Shown: positions 37,094-45,563, counted from the stretch's first letter. The stretch: 64,000 nucleotides of DNA from Candidatus Ligilactobacillus avistercoris (GCA_019119415.1 DWXB01000014.1:1-64000), one strand, 5' to 3'. Numbers and translations: made by a program. The notes: generated from the letters alone by a model not told the origin.

Positions 37094-37116
37094 ATAATGA
37101 TAGCGATTTCATTATA
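37094..37116. promoter_or_regulatory. Inverted repeat over the nanK -10 box
   Basis: ATAATGA (37094-37100) and TCATTAT (37109-37115) form a perfect inverted repeat with an 8-base gap that includes TAGCG. The minus-strand TATAAT (37116-37111) of nanK overlaps the right arm, so a bound repressor would block it. Confidence 0.55.
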
Positions 37117-37155
37117 ACGGACGTGGCGAATAAAAGCGATAGGTCTAAGAAAAAA

Positions 37156-37170
37156 ATTATCGTGAATAAT
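37156..37170. promoter_or_regulatory. ATTATCGTGAATAAT operator-like repeat
   Basis: A short inverted repeat (ATTAT/ATAAT) just upstream of the nanA -35 box; same ATTATC core as the other candidate sites. Confidence 0.35.
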
Positions 37171-37172
37171 GC

Positions 37173-37201
37173 TTGCAAAAAAAATTATCATAGCGTACTG
37201 T
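37173..37201 (+). promoter_or_regulatory. Promoter of nanA-nanE
   Basis: TTGCAA, 17-base spacer, TACTGT. ATTATCATAGCG (37184-37195) fills the spacer. Confidence 0.6.
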
Positions 37202-37213
37202 GGGTGTGTATTC

Positions 37214-37227
37214 AGAAAGCGTTGCCA
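37214..37227 (+). promoter_or_regulatory. cre-like site before nanA
   Basis: AGAAAGCGTTGCCA matches the cre consensus at 12 of 14 positions, just after the nanA transcription start. Confidence 0.55.
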
Positions 37228-37245
37228 AATAAAGGAGTGGATGAA

Positions 37246-38133
37246 ATGAAGAAGTTATATTCAGCGTTAATGACAGCTTTTAACGAAGACGGCAGTGTTA
37301 ACTTAGATGGTGTTCGGGCAATGGTTCGGTACAACATCGACGTTAACCATATTGATGGGCTTTACGTTGGCGGAAGTACGGGCGAAACGTTCATGCTAAA
37401 CATGGACGAAAAGAAGGCAATCTTTAAGGCGGTTTATGAGGAAGCAAATGGGGCCATTGACCTGATTGCGCAGGTGGGCTCGTTAAACATTACCGAGGCG
37501 AAAGAATTGGCGCGCTACGTTACTGCATTGGGCTACCCGATGATTTCTGCAGTAACGCCGTTCTATTACAACTTTACGTTTGAGCAGATTAAAAATTACT
37601 ATAACGAAATTTTGGCGGACGTTGATAACAAATTGGTTGTGTACTCCATTCCGGCCTTAACGGGAGTTTCGTTGTCACTTGACCAGTTTGCGGAACTCTT
37701 TGAAAACCCGAAAATTGTGGGAATTAAGTACACGAATCCTGATTTCTACCTGTTAGAGCGGGTAAGGGAACGATTCCCTGACAAGCTTCTTCTTTCGGGA
37801 TTTGACGAAATGCTGTTACCGGCGTTATCGGTTGGCGTTGATGGGGCAATTGGTTCAACGTTTAACGTTAATGCTCCCCGTGCTAAGCGGGAGATTGCTG
37901 CCTTTGAAGCAGGTGATAACGAGCAAGCCTTAGCATTACAGCGGGAAAGTAATGACTTGATTGCAGCAATTCTTAATAATGATCTTTACCCGACCATTAA
38001 ATTACTATTTAAGGAATTGGGTGTAGATGCTGGAATTTGTAAGCAACCGATGAGTGCGCCAACGCCACAGATGAAGGCGGGTGCTCATGAAATTTACACC
38101 CGGTTCTTCCAGAATAGTGGTGAAGAAAAATGA
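37246..38133 (+). CDS. nanA: N-acetylneuraminate lyase
   Basis: A 295-residue TIM-barrel aldolase that splits Neu5Ac into ManNAc and pyruvate. Motifs: GLYVGGSTGE near residue 45, the TPFYY segment with the catalytic Tyr, and the Schiff-base lysine in VGIKYTNPDF. The ATG follows AAAGGAG by about 10 bases. An in-frame opening reaches far upstream, but it runs through the divergent promoter and is not coding. Its stop overlaps the nanE start (ATGA). Confidence 0.96.
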   Translation: MKKLYSALMTAFNEDGSVNLDGVRAMVRYNIDVNHIDGLYVGGSTGETFMLNMDEKKAIFKAVYEEANGAIDLIAQVGSLNITEAKELARYVTALGYPMISAVTPFYYNFTFEQIKNYYNEILADVDNKLVVYSIPALTGVSLSLDQFAELFENPKIVGIKYTNPDFYLLERVRERFPDKLLLSGFDEMLLPALSVGVDGAIGSTFNVNAPRAKREIAAFEAGDNEQALALQRESNDLIAAILNNDLYPTIKLLFKELGVDAGICKQPMSAPTPQMKAGAHEIYTRFFQNSGEEK

Positions 38134-38822
38134 AAAACGATTTTTTAAAGCGCGTGAAGGGGAAGTTAATCGTTTCGTGTCAGGCTCTTCCGGATGAACC
38201 GCTTTTTAGCTCGTTTATCATGGCACGGATGGCCCGCGCGGCAACCCAGGCAGGTGCTGCGGGAATTCGGGCTAATTCGGTCGTGGACATTCAAGCGATT
38301 CAGGACGAGACGAGTTTGCCGGTGATCGGTATCATTAAACGGGATTATGTTGATAGCCCCGTGTATATTACGCCGACTTTGCGGGAAATGCGGCAGGTAG
38401 CAGCAACCGGGGTTGCGGTTGTTGCGTGTCAGGTAACCGGGCAACCCCGGCCGAACGGAGAGGATCTGGCTAACATTATTCCGCGGTTTAGGGAGGAGTA
38501 CCCAACGACACTGTTGATGGCAGATACGGGGGACTTAGACGATGTTGTCCGGGCAAGTGAGCTTGGATTCGACATTATCGGAACGACGATGCACGGCTAT
38601 ACCCCGACGACCAATGGAATGAACATTGCCGATGACGACTTTGCATACTTAAAAGAAGTACTGGCCACTGCGACTGTCCCGGTAATTGCTGAGGGGAAGG
38701 TGGATACTCCTGCTAAAGCACGGCGTGTCTTGGACCTGGGCGCACACGCAGTTGTTGTTGGCGGCGCGATTACCCGGCCGTTAGAGATTGCTTCCCGGTT
38801 TATTAACGCCATTGACGGATAA
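38130..38822 (+). CDS. nanE: N-acetylmannosamine-6-phosphate 2-epimerase
   Basis: A 230-residue NanE that turns ManNAc-6-P into GlcNAc-6-P. It shows LIVSCQALPDEPL, GIRANSV, IIGIIKRDY-type and MADTGDL, and IIGTTMHGYT motifs, with IAEGKV near the end. Overlaps nanA by four bases. The downstream steps (NagA, NagB) are not in this window, so they must lie elsewhere. Confidence 0.95.
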   Translation: MKNDFLKRVKGKLIVSCQALPDEPLFSSFIMARMARAATQAGAAGIRANSVVDIQAIQDETSLPVIGIIKRDYVDSPVYITPTLREMRQVAATGVAVVACQVTGQPRPNGEDLANIIPRFREEYPTTLLMADTGDLDDVVRASELGFDIIGTTMHGYTPTTNGMNIADDDFAYLKEVLATATVPVIAEGKVDTPAKARRVLDLGAHAVVVGGAITRPLEIASRFINAIDG

Positions 38823-38831
38823 TGGTATAGT
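38823..38831 (+). promoter_or_regulatory. Extended -10 promoter of the RpiR regulator gene
   Basis: TGG-TATAGT right after the nanE stop, 33 bases before the TTG start. Confidence 0.45.
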
Positions 38832-38864
38832 AAAGTCATTATTTGTGAATTGGAGAAAAGGCAC

Positions 38865-39689
38865 TTGGGGTTATTACAAAGAATTGAAGAAGATTATCCG
38901 CAGCTTCCCACTCAGGAAAGAGCGGTTGCATTGGTTGTGGTTAGGAAACCGAATGATATTCAGGAAATGGGAATCACCGCACTAGCACATGAAGCAAAGG
39001 TAAGCATTGCCACGGTGACGCGGTTTGTCCACCGGATGGGATGTGCCGATTACCAAGCGTTTCGGATGACGTTATTACGGGAAACCCTTAATCAGGGGGC
39101 TTCTCAACCGATTAGCCCGGATGAATCTGTCGGAACCCAGGTTTTTCATTTTTATCAACGGGTGATGCAGGATACGTACCAGAAGCTTGATGAAGAGGTG
39201 GTTACCCAGGTCGTTGAACGGATTAAGAAGGCGCGGCGGATATACGTTTACGGCCTTGGTAGTTCTGGCTACACGGCAGAGGAATTCGTTCAGCGGTTAA
39301 TCCGGATGGGAATTGCGGCGTTTGGAATGCACGATAGCCATATGATGTATATTAACAGTCAAATTACGACTGCTAAGGATATCATCATTGCGATTAGTTC
39401 ATCGGGGAGCACCGATGATGTTAATACGGCTTGCACCCTCGCCAAAGCGAATGCAACGCCCGTGTATGCTATTACCGCGTTTAAGAAAAGTCCGTTGGCA
39501 CAGCTTGCAGATGCAACGATTCACGTTCAGTTCAGCACATTTATTGATAATACCCGCTTTATCAATTCGCAGCTGGCGATTATGTACGTAATGGACATCA
39601 TTTCAACGCGGCTGCTGATGGAAGAAAAGTACCGCGAGCAGTTTGATCAGACTGTACGGATGATTACTAACCGAAAATTAAGTAAATAG
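38865..39689 (+). CDS. RpiR-family transcriptional regulator of the nan locus
   Basis: About 274 residues: N-terminal HTH (about 1-77, with EAKVSIATVTRFVHRMG) and a C-terminal SIS sugar-phosphate-binding domain (GLGSSGYTAEEF, ISSSGSTDDV). TTG at 38865 follows GGAG; an in-frame TTG at 38850 is less likely. By family and place it should be NanR, responding to a phosphosugar such as ManNAc-6-P, and would bind the repeats between nanK and nanA. That binding is inference. Confidence 0.88.
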   Translation: MGLLQRIEEDYPQLPTQERAVALVVVRKPNDIQEMGITALAHEAKVSIATVTRFVHRMGCADYQAFRMTLLRETLNQGASQPISPDESVGTQVFHFYQRVMQDTYQKLDEEVVTQVVERIKKARRIYVYGLGSSGYTAEEFVQRLIRMGIAAFGMHDSHMMYINSQITTAKDIIIAISSSGSTDDVNTACTLAKANATPVYAITAFKKSPLAQLADATIHVQFSTFIDNTRFINSQLAIMYVMDIISTRLLMEEKYREQFDQTVRMITNRKLSK

Positions 39690-39710
39690 TGCCTGGAGCC
39701 ACCGTGAGAA

Positions 39711-39749
39711 AAGAGAGGTTGGAATTTTTACATCCCAACCTCTCTTTTT
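39711..39749. terminator. Bidirectional terminator
   Basis: AAGAGAGGTTGG/CCAACCTCTCTT stem with T runs on both strands, between the regulator gene and the convergent DUF4044 gene. Confidence 0.85.
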
Positions 39750-39755
39750 CAGGCT

Positions 39756-39881
39756 TTAGTACCCGATTAAGGCACCAACTGAACCAATAATCACAGCACC
39801 AACGGTAAAAATCAACATCACCCAGACAACAAACATCGTGATTTTCTGAAATGTTGACTTTTTCTTTTTTTCTCGTGCCAT
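39756..39881 (-). CDS. DUF4044 small membrane protein
   Basis: A 41-residue protein: a Lys-rich start (MAREKKKKS) and one membrane segment ending in GALIGY. It matches the DUF4044 family of very short lactobacillal proteins, usually found near mraZ. It has its own promoter on the minus strand. The ribosome site (GGGAATGG) is weak. Function unknown. Confidence 0.7.
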   Translation of the reverse strand: MAREKKKKSTFQKITMFVVWVMLIFTVGAVIIGSVGALIGY

Positions 39882-39914
39882 TCTAACCATTCCCTATTTT
39901 AAACTTCACGTGGT

Positions 39915-39943
39915 AGTTTACCGGGGAATGATAAAAGTGTCAA
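39915..39943 (-). promoter_or_regulatory. Promoter of DUF4044 gene
   Basis: Minus strand TTGACA (39943-39938), 17-base spacer, TAAACT (39920-39915). Confidence 0.7.
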
Positions 39944-39955
39944 CGGCGGGAAGCG

Positions 39956-39983
39956 TTGCATTCTAAGGGGGGAGCATTATAAT
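39956..39983 (+). promoter_or_regulatory. Promoter of DUF3397 gene
   Basis: TTGCAT, 16-base spacer, TATAAT, divergent from the DUF4044 promoter. Confidence 0.65.
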
Positions 39984-40019
39984 AGTGAAGAATAGGTCGC
40001 GCGAAACGGAGGATATTTC

Positions 40020-40379
40020 ATGATTACACACTGGTATGGACAAATTACGGTAATGGTAATTTTATGGCTAATAATGAAGTTTATTCGCCGCTTATTCCCC
40101 CGTTTTTGGCCGGCCCGGCTGCACATGCTTGACGTGGAATGCGTGTTGTTGTTAATCGGAGCACACTTTTTATCCGTTCAGGTTTTCATGATTTCAGTAC
40201 TCCCATTCATTGCAACAATTATTGCGGTAGTGGGGTTATTAATGGCAGTGGTTATTTTTATAAAGAATAAGCCATTTCGAATAACAACGTTCTTTATCCG
40301 CATCTGGCGGCTACTGGATTTGTTGATGGTGGTCACCTATGTTGGTCTACTGGTTGTACTGGTTGGCAAGTGGATTTAA
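40020..40379 (+). CDS. DUF3397 membrane protein
   Basis: A 119-residue protein with four membrane segments; fits the DUF3397 family that lies directly upstream of mraZ in lactobacilli. ACGGAGGATATTTC precedes the ATG. Function unknown. A terminator follows, so it is not part of the mraZ transcript. Confidence 0.75.
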   Translation: MITHWYGQITVMVILWLIMKFIRRLFPRFWPARLHMLDVECVLLLIGAHFLSVQVFMISVLPFIATIIAVVGLLMAVVIFIKNKPFRITTFFIRIWRLLDLLMVVTYVGLLVVLVGKWI

Positions 40380-40407
40380 ATAGGAATGATAGTTTAAGTC
40401 TGAGGAA

Positions 40408-40440
40408 GAGGCTGCAACAAGGTTTGTGGCCCCTTTTTTG
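40408..40440 (+). terminator. Terminator after DUF3397 gene
   Basis: GGCTGCAAC pairs with GTTTGTGGCC (one bulge), then six T. Confidence 0.6.
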
Positions 40441-40551
40441 TATTTAAAATCGCCGCTTTTCGAGATAAATACACCTTGTAAAAGTTTCTTTACTAGTGTG
40501 GAAGGGGAAAAACGGTTTTAACGCTCCGGGACATGTTTGTTAAAAAAGAAT

Positions 40552-40608
40552 GAAGTGGGGGATTAGGGTAACTGTGTGGTTGAAAGTGGGGGAGGGTGGT
40601 AGTATCAT
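40552..40608 (+). promoter_or_regulatory. mraZ promoter with GTGGGGGA repeats (MraZ operator)
   Basis: TTGAAA (40580-40585), 17-base spacer and TATCAT (40603-40608) form the promoter. AAGTGGGGGA occurs twice, at about 40553-40562 and 40584-40593, the second filling the -35/-10 spacer. MraZ in other bacteria binds direct repeats containing TGGG/GTGG before its own gene, so these are likely autoregulatory sites. Confidence 0.65.
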
Positions 40609-40641
40609 TAAAACTGACGTAGTGAGGGGTGGTGAAGTCTA

Positions 40642-41073
40642 ATGTTCATGGGTGAATACCGGCACACCGTTGACACAAAGGGACGGTTAATTATTCCGGC
40701 AAAATTTCGGGACGAACTGGGCCCGGAATTTGTAATCACCCGGGGCATGGACGGCTGCTTATTTGGTTATCCGCTAACCGAGTGGAATAACCTTGAGGAA
40801 AAGTTACGTCAGCTTCCATTAACGAAGAAGAATGCCCGGGCATTTGTTCGGTTCTTCTATTCGGCAGCCACGGAGTGTGAGTTTGACAAACAGGGACGAA
40901 TTAATATCCCTAAGGCGTTGCGGACGCACGCTGCACTTGATAAGAAGTGCGTGGTAGTCGGCGTTTCTAACCGGTTTGAAATTTGGTCAGAAGAACGGTG
41001 GAACGAATTCTCAGATGATGTTGAAGAGAATTTTGATGAGATTGCCGAAGATATGATGGACATTGATTTTTAG
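40642..41073 (+). CDS. mraZ: Transcriptional regulator MraZ
   Basis: A 143-residue protein with two SpoVT-AbrB domains: [20 protein letters not shown] at the start and [16 protein letters not shown] in the second half. It heads the dcw cluster and represses or tunes it by binding repeats upstream of its gene. GAGGGGTGG precedes the ATG. Confidence 0.97.
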   Translation: MFMGEYRHTVDTKGRLIIPAKFRDELGPEFVITRGMDGCLFGYPLTEWNNLEEKLRQLPLTKKNARAFVRFFYSAATECEFDKQGRINIPKALRTHAALDKKCVVVGVSNRFEIWSEERWNEFSDDVEENFDEIAEDMMDIDF

Positions 41074-41082
41074 GAGACTTTC

Positions 41083-42030
41083 ATGAGCGCCTTTAACCAC
41101 ATTACTGTTTTGAAACGTCAAGCGGTTGACTATCTCAACGTACGACCAGCAGGACTGTACGTTGACTGTACGCTTGGGGGTGGGGGCCATACCGGCGAGC
41201 TATTACACCGGTTGGACGCTACCGGGAAGGTGGTTGCGTTTGATCAAGATCAGACTGCAATTACCTTTAACGAGGAGCAGTACGGGGAGGAGATTGCCAC
41301 TGGAAGGTTAACGCTTATTCAGGATAACTTTCGCAATCTCCAGAAACAGTTAGAAGTACGGGAAATCACAGCGGTTGATGGTGTTTTATATGATTTGGGA
41401 GTTTCATCACCACAGTTTGATGACGCTGCCCGGGGGTTTAGTTACCGGAACGATGCGCCGTTAGACATGCGGATGGATCAACACCAGCAGTTAACTGCGC
41501 GAACGATCGTTAACGAGTGGTCGTATGCCGATTTGGTAAGAATTTTCTTCCGGTATGGTGAGGAAAAGTACGCGAAGCCAATTGCCCGCCACATTGAACG
41601 TGCCCGGGAAGAAGCTCCGATTGAAAGCACGGGCCAGCTGGTTGAGCTAATTAAGCAAGCAATTCCGGCAAAGGCCCGGCGAACTGGAGGACACCCCGCT
41701 AAGCGGACGTTTCAGGCAATCCGAATTGCGGTGAACGATGAGCTTGGTGCGCTGGAAGAATCATTAACCCAGGCACTTGATTTATTAGCACCAGGCGGGC
41801 GGATTAGTGTGATTACCTTTCAGTCGTTGGAAGATCGCCTCGTGAAGCGATTGTTTCGGGAACGAACGACGGTCCCGAATTTACCTGCAGGATTACCGGT
41901 TATTCCGGAGAAAAATAAACCCCATTACCGGTTAGTTGTGCGGAAGCCGATTACTCCGTCAGAAGACGAAGTGACAGCTAACCGGCGGGCACATTCAGCT
42001 AAGTTACGTGTAATTGAACGAATTAAATGA
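41083..42030 (+). CDS. rsmH: 16S rRNA (cytosine1402-N4)-methyltransferase
   Basis: A 315-residue RsmH (MraW) with the SAM motif [25 protein letters not shown] and [14 protein letters not shown]. It methylates C1402 near the P site of 16S rRNA. Ten bases after mraZ, usual second gene of the cluster. Confidence 0.97.
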   Translation: MSAFNHITVLKRQAVDYLNVRPAGLYVDCTLGGGGHTGELLHRLDATGKVVAFDQDQTAITFNEEQYGEEIATGRLTLIQDNFRNLQKQLEVREITAVDGVLYDLGVSSPQFDDAARGFSYRNDAPLDMRMDQHQQLTARTIVNEWSYADLVRIFFRYGEEKYAKPIARHIERAREEAPIESTGQLVELIKQAIPAKARRTGGHPAKRTFQAIRIAVNDELGALEESLTQALDLLAPGGRISVITFQSLEDRLVKRLFRERTTVPNLPAGLPVIPEKNKPHYRLVVRKPITPSEDEVTANRRAHSAKLRVIERIK

Positions 42031-42051
42031 TTTAAAGTGAGGATGACAAGA

Positions 42052-42414
42052 ATGGCACGAACAAACACGGCACGGAAAGTAACTCCGCAGAATACGGAAC
42101 GGATGGTAACGAATCAACATCAGATTACGTTCCGACGGCCAACACCGTTGCAAAGACATGAAAAAATCAACTTTGCACTCGCGGGAGCGTGGATGTTCTT
42201 GCTTACGCTTGGGGTTGTGGCGACAAACATTAACCAAACGCATGCCGAGTTTAATTACCAAACCATCACTGATCAAGTAACGAAGGTTCAGACCCGGAAT
42301 GCTAACCTTAAAGAAGAAATTGGCACGTTGGGGAGTCGAACACACTTGATGGGGGTTGCTAAACAAAACGGCCTCACAATGAATAAAAAGAACGTAAGGA
42401 ATGTAATCAAATGA
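42052..42414 (+). CDS. ftsL: Cell division protein FtsL
   Basis: A 121-residue bitopic protein: basic cytosolic start, one membrane segment (about 44-62) and an extracellular coiled coil with Lys/Asn-rich end. It forms the FtsL-DivIB-DivIC complex that activates septal synthesis. ATG 42052 follows AAAGTGAGG at ten bases; earlier in-frame ATG 42043 is too close. Overlaps the PBP start (ATGA). Confidence 0.85.
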   Translation: MARTNTARKVTPQNTERMVTNQHQITFRRPTPLQRHEKINFALAGAWMFLLTLGVVATNINQTHAEFNYQTITDQVTKVQTRNANLKEEIGTLGSRTHLMGVAKQNGLTMNKKNVRNVIK

Positions 42415-44558
42415 ATAAGTATCAAAAGCAATCGGTAAAAAAGAAACCAAATAAGCTTTACGGTCAAGTGCTTTTCTGGGCGGTAATTCTTCTCTTTGCG
42501 ATTTTTATCGGTCGCTTTTTTTATGTAGGAATTACCCACCATGCGGACGGACAAAACCTCTCTGCCCGGGTGCGTGAGATGTATTCTAATGCGATTGATA
42601 TTAAGGCAAAGCGTGGAAATATTTACGATTCAACGGGGCAGCCGATTGCGGAGAACGCAACGACGTATACGGTCTACGTTGTACTTTCTAAGAAGGCGCA
42701 GGCCTACGGGAAAAAGCAGTATCTTCCGCAAAACCAGAAACGCAGGGCGGCCCGGATTCTGGGGAAAAATCTGGGAATGAAGCCGGAAAAGGTTTACCGG
42801 ATTTTAAACCCTAAGGACAGTGGCCTCTATCAGGTCGAATTTGGAAACGCCGGAAAGAATATTTCCCTCGCCACGAAGAAGAAAATCCAATCATATCATT
42901 TAAGCGGGGTTAAATTCACTCCCGCTCAGGCGCGGATGTATCCTAACGGTGTGTTTGCGTCCCATATTATTGGAATTGCCCAGCAGAAGAACGGTAATTT
43001 AACCGGTGTGATGGGGATTGAAAAACAGTATAACAAGTACCTTGCAGGTCATAACGGTGTACGCAAGTATGCTGCCGACCGGCTGGGAATTAAGCTTCCG
43101 AGCTCACGGATGAAGTACCGGAAACCGGTTAATGGTGATAATATTTACACGACGTTTAACCCTAAATATGAAAATTACCTGGAGGAGACGCTGACGTATG
43201 CACAAAAAAAATATGAGCCTGTTGAAGCTTCAGGAATTTTGATAGATCCTCATACTGGTAAGGTGTTGGCTGCTGCTCAGCGCCCTACATTCAATGCGCA
43301 AACAAAGGTTGGGCTAAATCAGATATGGCGAAATGCTCTAACAGAGGAGGCATACGAGCCTGGTTCGACTATGAAAACAATGTTACTGGCTGCTTCTATC
43401 AATAGCGGACACTTTCAGCCGAATGCATATTACCTATCTGGGAAATATAATGTTGGTGGCGGATTAGTCACGGATTGGGATCAAAATGGTTGGGGGTCAA
43501 TTCCTTATTATGAAGCATATTTGAAGTCATCAAATGTCGGCATGGCTCATATGGAACAGCAAATGGATCCTAATGTTTGGCTCAAGTATGTTAAACGATT
43601 TGGGTTTCTAAAGGAAACTGGTGCAGGGATTGGGCCTGAACGTTCGGGAAGTATTTCGTTTAAACTTCCTCTTGAACAAGCAGATACATCGTTTGGTCAA
43701 GGGATAGATGTTACATCGTTGCAGATGGTCCAAGCATATACTGCCATTGCTAATGGTGGGAAGATGGTGCGTCCGCGCTTTGTTGATAAAATAGTTAATC
43801 CTAATACTGGGAAGACTGTATATCAGTCTAAAACAAAGATAATAGGACATCCGATTACCGCGAAAACTGCGTCTCAAGTGCGATACTGGATGCATCAATA
43901 CACCATTAATCCTAAAGCAATTGGTAAACCGTATAGGATTAAAGGTGCGAATGTTGGGGTGAAGGATGGTCAAGCACAAATCGCAAGACCTGATGGAAAG
44001 GGATATATCAATGGTGGCCCAGGTGATTATATGTTTGATATTGCCGCGATAGTTCCGGCGGATCACCCTCAGTATCTTGTTTACTTGACGATTAAACAGC
44101 CTAGATTTTTAAAGAAAGGCATTGCAGATGTAACTATAGCTGATATTTATAAAAACTTCATGAATAAGTTATTGAGTGATTCGCATAGTAATTCAACAAA
44201 AATTAATAATAACGGGTTATTTAGAGTACCAAACGTTGAGGGGCAGAAGGTAGACTCTGCGATTAACCTAATGAAAAAACAGGAGCTACAGCCAATAGTT
44301 ATTGGTAAAGGAAAGCAGGTTATACGGCAGTCAGATCCGGATAAGACTGTTTTAAGCGGTACAAAAGTATTTTTAATAACTTCTAAGAGGCTATCAATGC
44401 CCGATATGAGTGGGTGGTCGCAACGTGATGTTATTAAATTTTCTGGATTAGTTGGATTAAATGTTTCTTACAAAGGAACAGGTTTTGTTGTTAAACAAAG
44501 TATTAAACCAGGGAAGCTTTTAAGCCGCAATCAGAGGCTACTTATTAAATTAAAATAA
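42411..44558 (+). CDS. pbpX: Class B penicillin-binding protein with PASTA domains (PBP2x/FtsI type)
   Basis: A 715-residue septal transpeptidase: membrane segment (about 20-43), dimerisation domain, transpeptidase domain and two C-terminal PASTA repeats (about 600-715). The active-site Ser319 lies in EPGSTMK, and SSN is at 373-375. The third motif reads VKDGQAQI (Lys518-Asp519-Gly520) where KTG/KSG is normal. From about nt 43195 the gene becomes AT-rich and drops CGG: of 13 Arg codons before this point 7 are CGG, of 16 after it only 1 is. This suggests that the 3' two thirds was replaced by recombination. Confidence 0.93.
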   Translation: MNKYQKQSVKKKPNKLYGQVLFWAVILLFAIFIGRFFYVGITHHADGQNLSARVREMYSNAIDIKAKRGNIYDSTGQPIAENATTYTVYVVLSKKAQAYGKKQYLPQNQKRRAARILGKNLGMKPEKVYRILNPKDSGLYQVEFGNAGKNISLATKKKIQSYHLSGVKFTPAQARMYPNGVFASHIIGIAQQKNGNLTGVMGIEKQYNKYLAGHNGVRKYAADRLGIKLPSSRMKYRKPVNGDNIYTTFNPKYENYLEETLTYAQKKYEPVEASGILIDPHTGKVLAAAQRPTFNAQTKVGLNQIWRNALTEEAYEPGSTMKTMLLAASINSGHFQPNAYYLSGKYNVGGGLVTDWDQNGWGSIPYYEAYLKSSNVGMAHMEQQMDPNVWLKYVKRFGFLKETGAGIGPERSGSISFKLPLEQADTSFGQGIDVTSLQMVQAYTAIANGGKMVRPRFVDKIVNPNTGKTVYQSKTKIIGHPITAKTASQVRYWMHQYTINPKAIGKPYRIKGANVGVKDGQAQIARPDGKGYINGGPGDYMFDIAAIVPADHPQYLVYLTIKQPRFLKKGIADVTIADIYKNFMNKLLSDSHSNSTKINNNGLFRVPNVEGQKVDSAINLMKKQELQPIVIGKGKQVIRQSDPDKTVLSGTKVFLITSKRLSMPDMSGWSQRDVIKFSGLVGLNVSYKGTGFVVKQSIKPGKLLSRNQRLLIKLK

Positions 44559-44579
44559 TAAATTGTGAAGGAGATAGTA

Positions 44580-45542
44580 ATGGTATTTAAATTGTTAATC
44601 CCTTTTGTAACAAGCTTTATTTTAGTAGTGTTTCTAACGCCATTGCTCATTTGGTATGATCGTCAAAGAAAATTAGGGCAGGCAATATTTGAAGTGGGAT
44701 TGTCATGGCACGAGAAAAAAAACGGTACACCGACAATGGGCGGATTGGTATTTGATTTCGCCATCATAATTGTGAGCCTTTTTGGGATGATTTTAACTAA
44801 TACTTTATACTTTGGCACTGAAATTCTGATAGTAACACTGGCTCTGTACGGGGCAATAGGATTTACAGATGATGCAATTAAAATAATGAAGAAACGGAAC
44901 CGGGGATTGTGGGCATGGCAAAAGGCATCTTTACAGGTAGTTGCAGCACTTCTCTTTGCTTTTGGATACTGGCATGCGGGCTTTCCGTTAAGTGTGACTA
45001 TTTTTGGCCAGCAAATTCAGCTAGGAATTCTATACGTCCTGTTTATTGTTTTCTGGTTAGTGGGGTTCTCCAATGCAGTCAACCTGACTGACGGGATTGA
45101 CGGGCTGGTTGCTGGTCAGGCAGCAATTGCCTTTGCACTGTACGCAATCCTTGCCTACCACCAGGACCAGTTTGGCATTATGCTTTTCTGCGTTGCGGTT
45201 GTTGGAGCATTAGTCGGCTTCCTTATTTTCAACCATAACCCAGCAAAAATTTTCATGGGTGATATGGGCTCGTTGGCACTAGGAGGGGCGCTTGCGGCAG
45301 TTGCGTTCCTCTTACAACATCCGTTTTCATTACTATTTATCGGAATTATCTTTGTTATTGAAACGGCAACCGTCATTATTCAGGTGACCTATTACCACCG
45401 GACCGGGAAGCGGCTATTTAAGATGACGCCGATTCATCATCAGTTTGAAATGGATGGGTGGAATGAATGGAAAATCGATACGGTCTTTTGGCTTGTCGGT
45501 GCGGTTGTTGGGGCAATTACGCTAGTTGTTATTATTTGGTAA
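44580..45542 (+). CDS. mraY: Phospho-N-acetylmuramoyl-pentapeptide transferase
   Basis: A 320-residue, ten-helix enzyme that makes lipid I from UDP-MurNAc-pentapeptide and undecaprenyl phosphate. Catalytic motifs [10 protein letters not shown] and NLTDGIDGL and the late PIHHQFE are present. ATG 44580 follows GAAGGAGATAG; the GTG at 44565 precedes that site. Roughly its first 300 bases belong to the AT-rich block that begins in the PBP gene; codon use returns to normal near the KKRNRG loop (about 44885). Confidence 0.96.
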   Translation: MVFKLLIPFVTSFILVVFLTPLLIWYDRQRKLGQAIFEVGLSWHEKKNGTPTMGGLVFDFAIIIVSLFGMILTNTLYFGTEILIVTLALYGAIGFTDDAIKIMKKRNRGLWAWQKASLQVVAALLFAFGYWHAGFPLSVTIFGQQIQLGILYVLFIVFWLVGFSNAVNLTDGIDGLVAGQAAIAFALYAILAYHQDQFGIMLFCVAVVGALVGFLIFNHNPAKIFMGDMGSLALGGALAAVAFLLQHPFSLLFIGIIFVIETATVIIQVTYYHRTGKRLFKMTPIHHQFEMDGWNEWKIDTVFWLVGAVVGAITLVVIIW

Positions 45543-45563
45543 TTTATAAAGGAAGTAGCAGTG

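Noticed and set aside
36853..37245. Upstream extension of nanA
   Set aside because: Runs through the nanK gene and divergent promoter; the true ATG has a good ribosome site at 37246.
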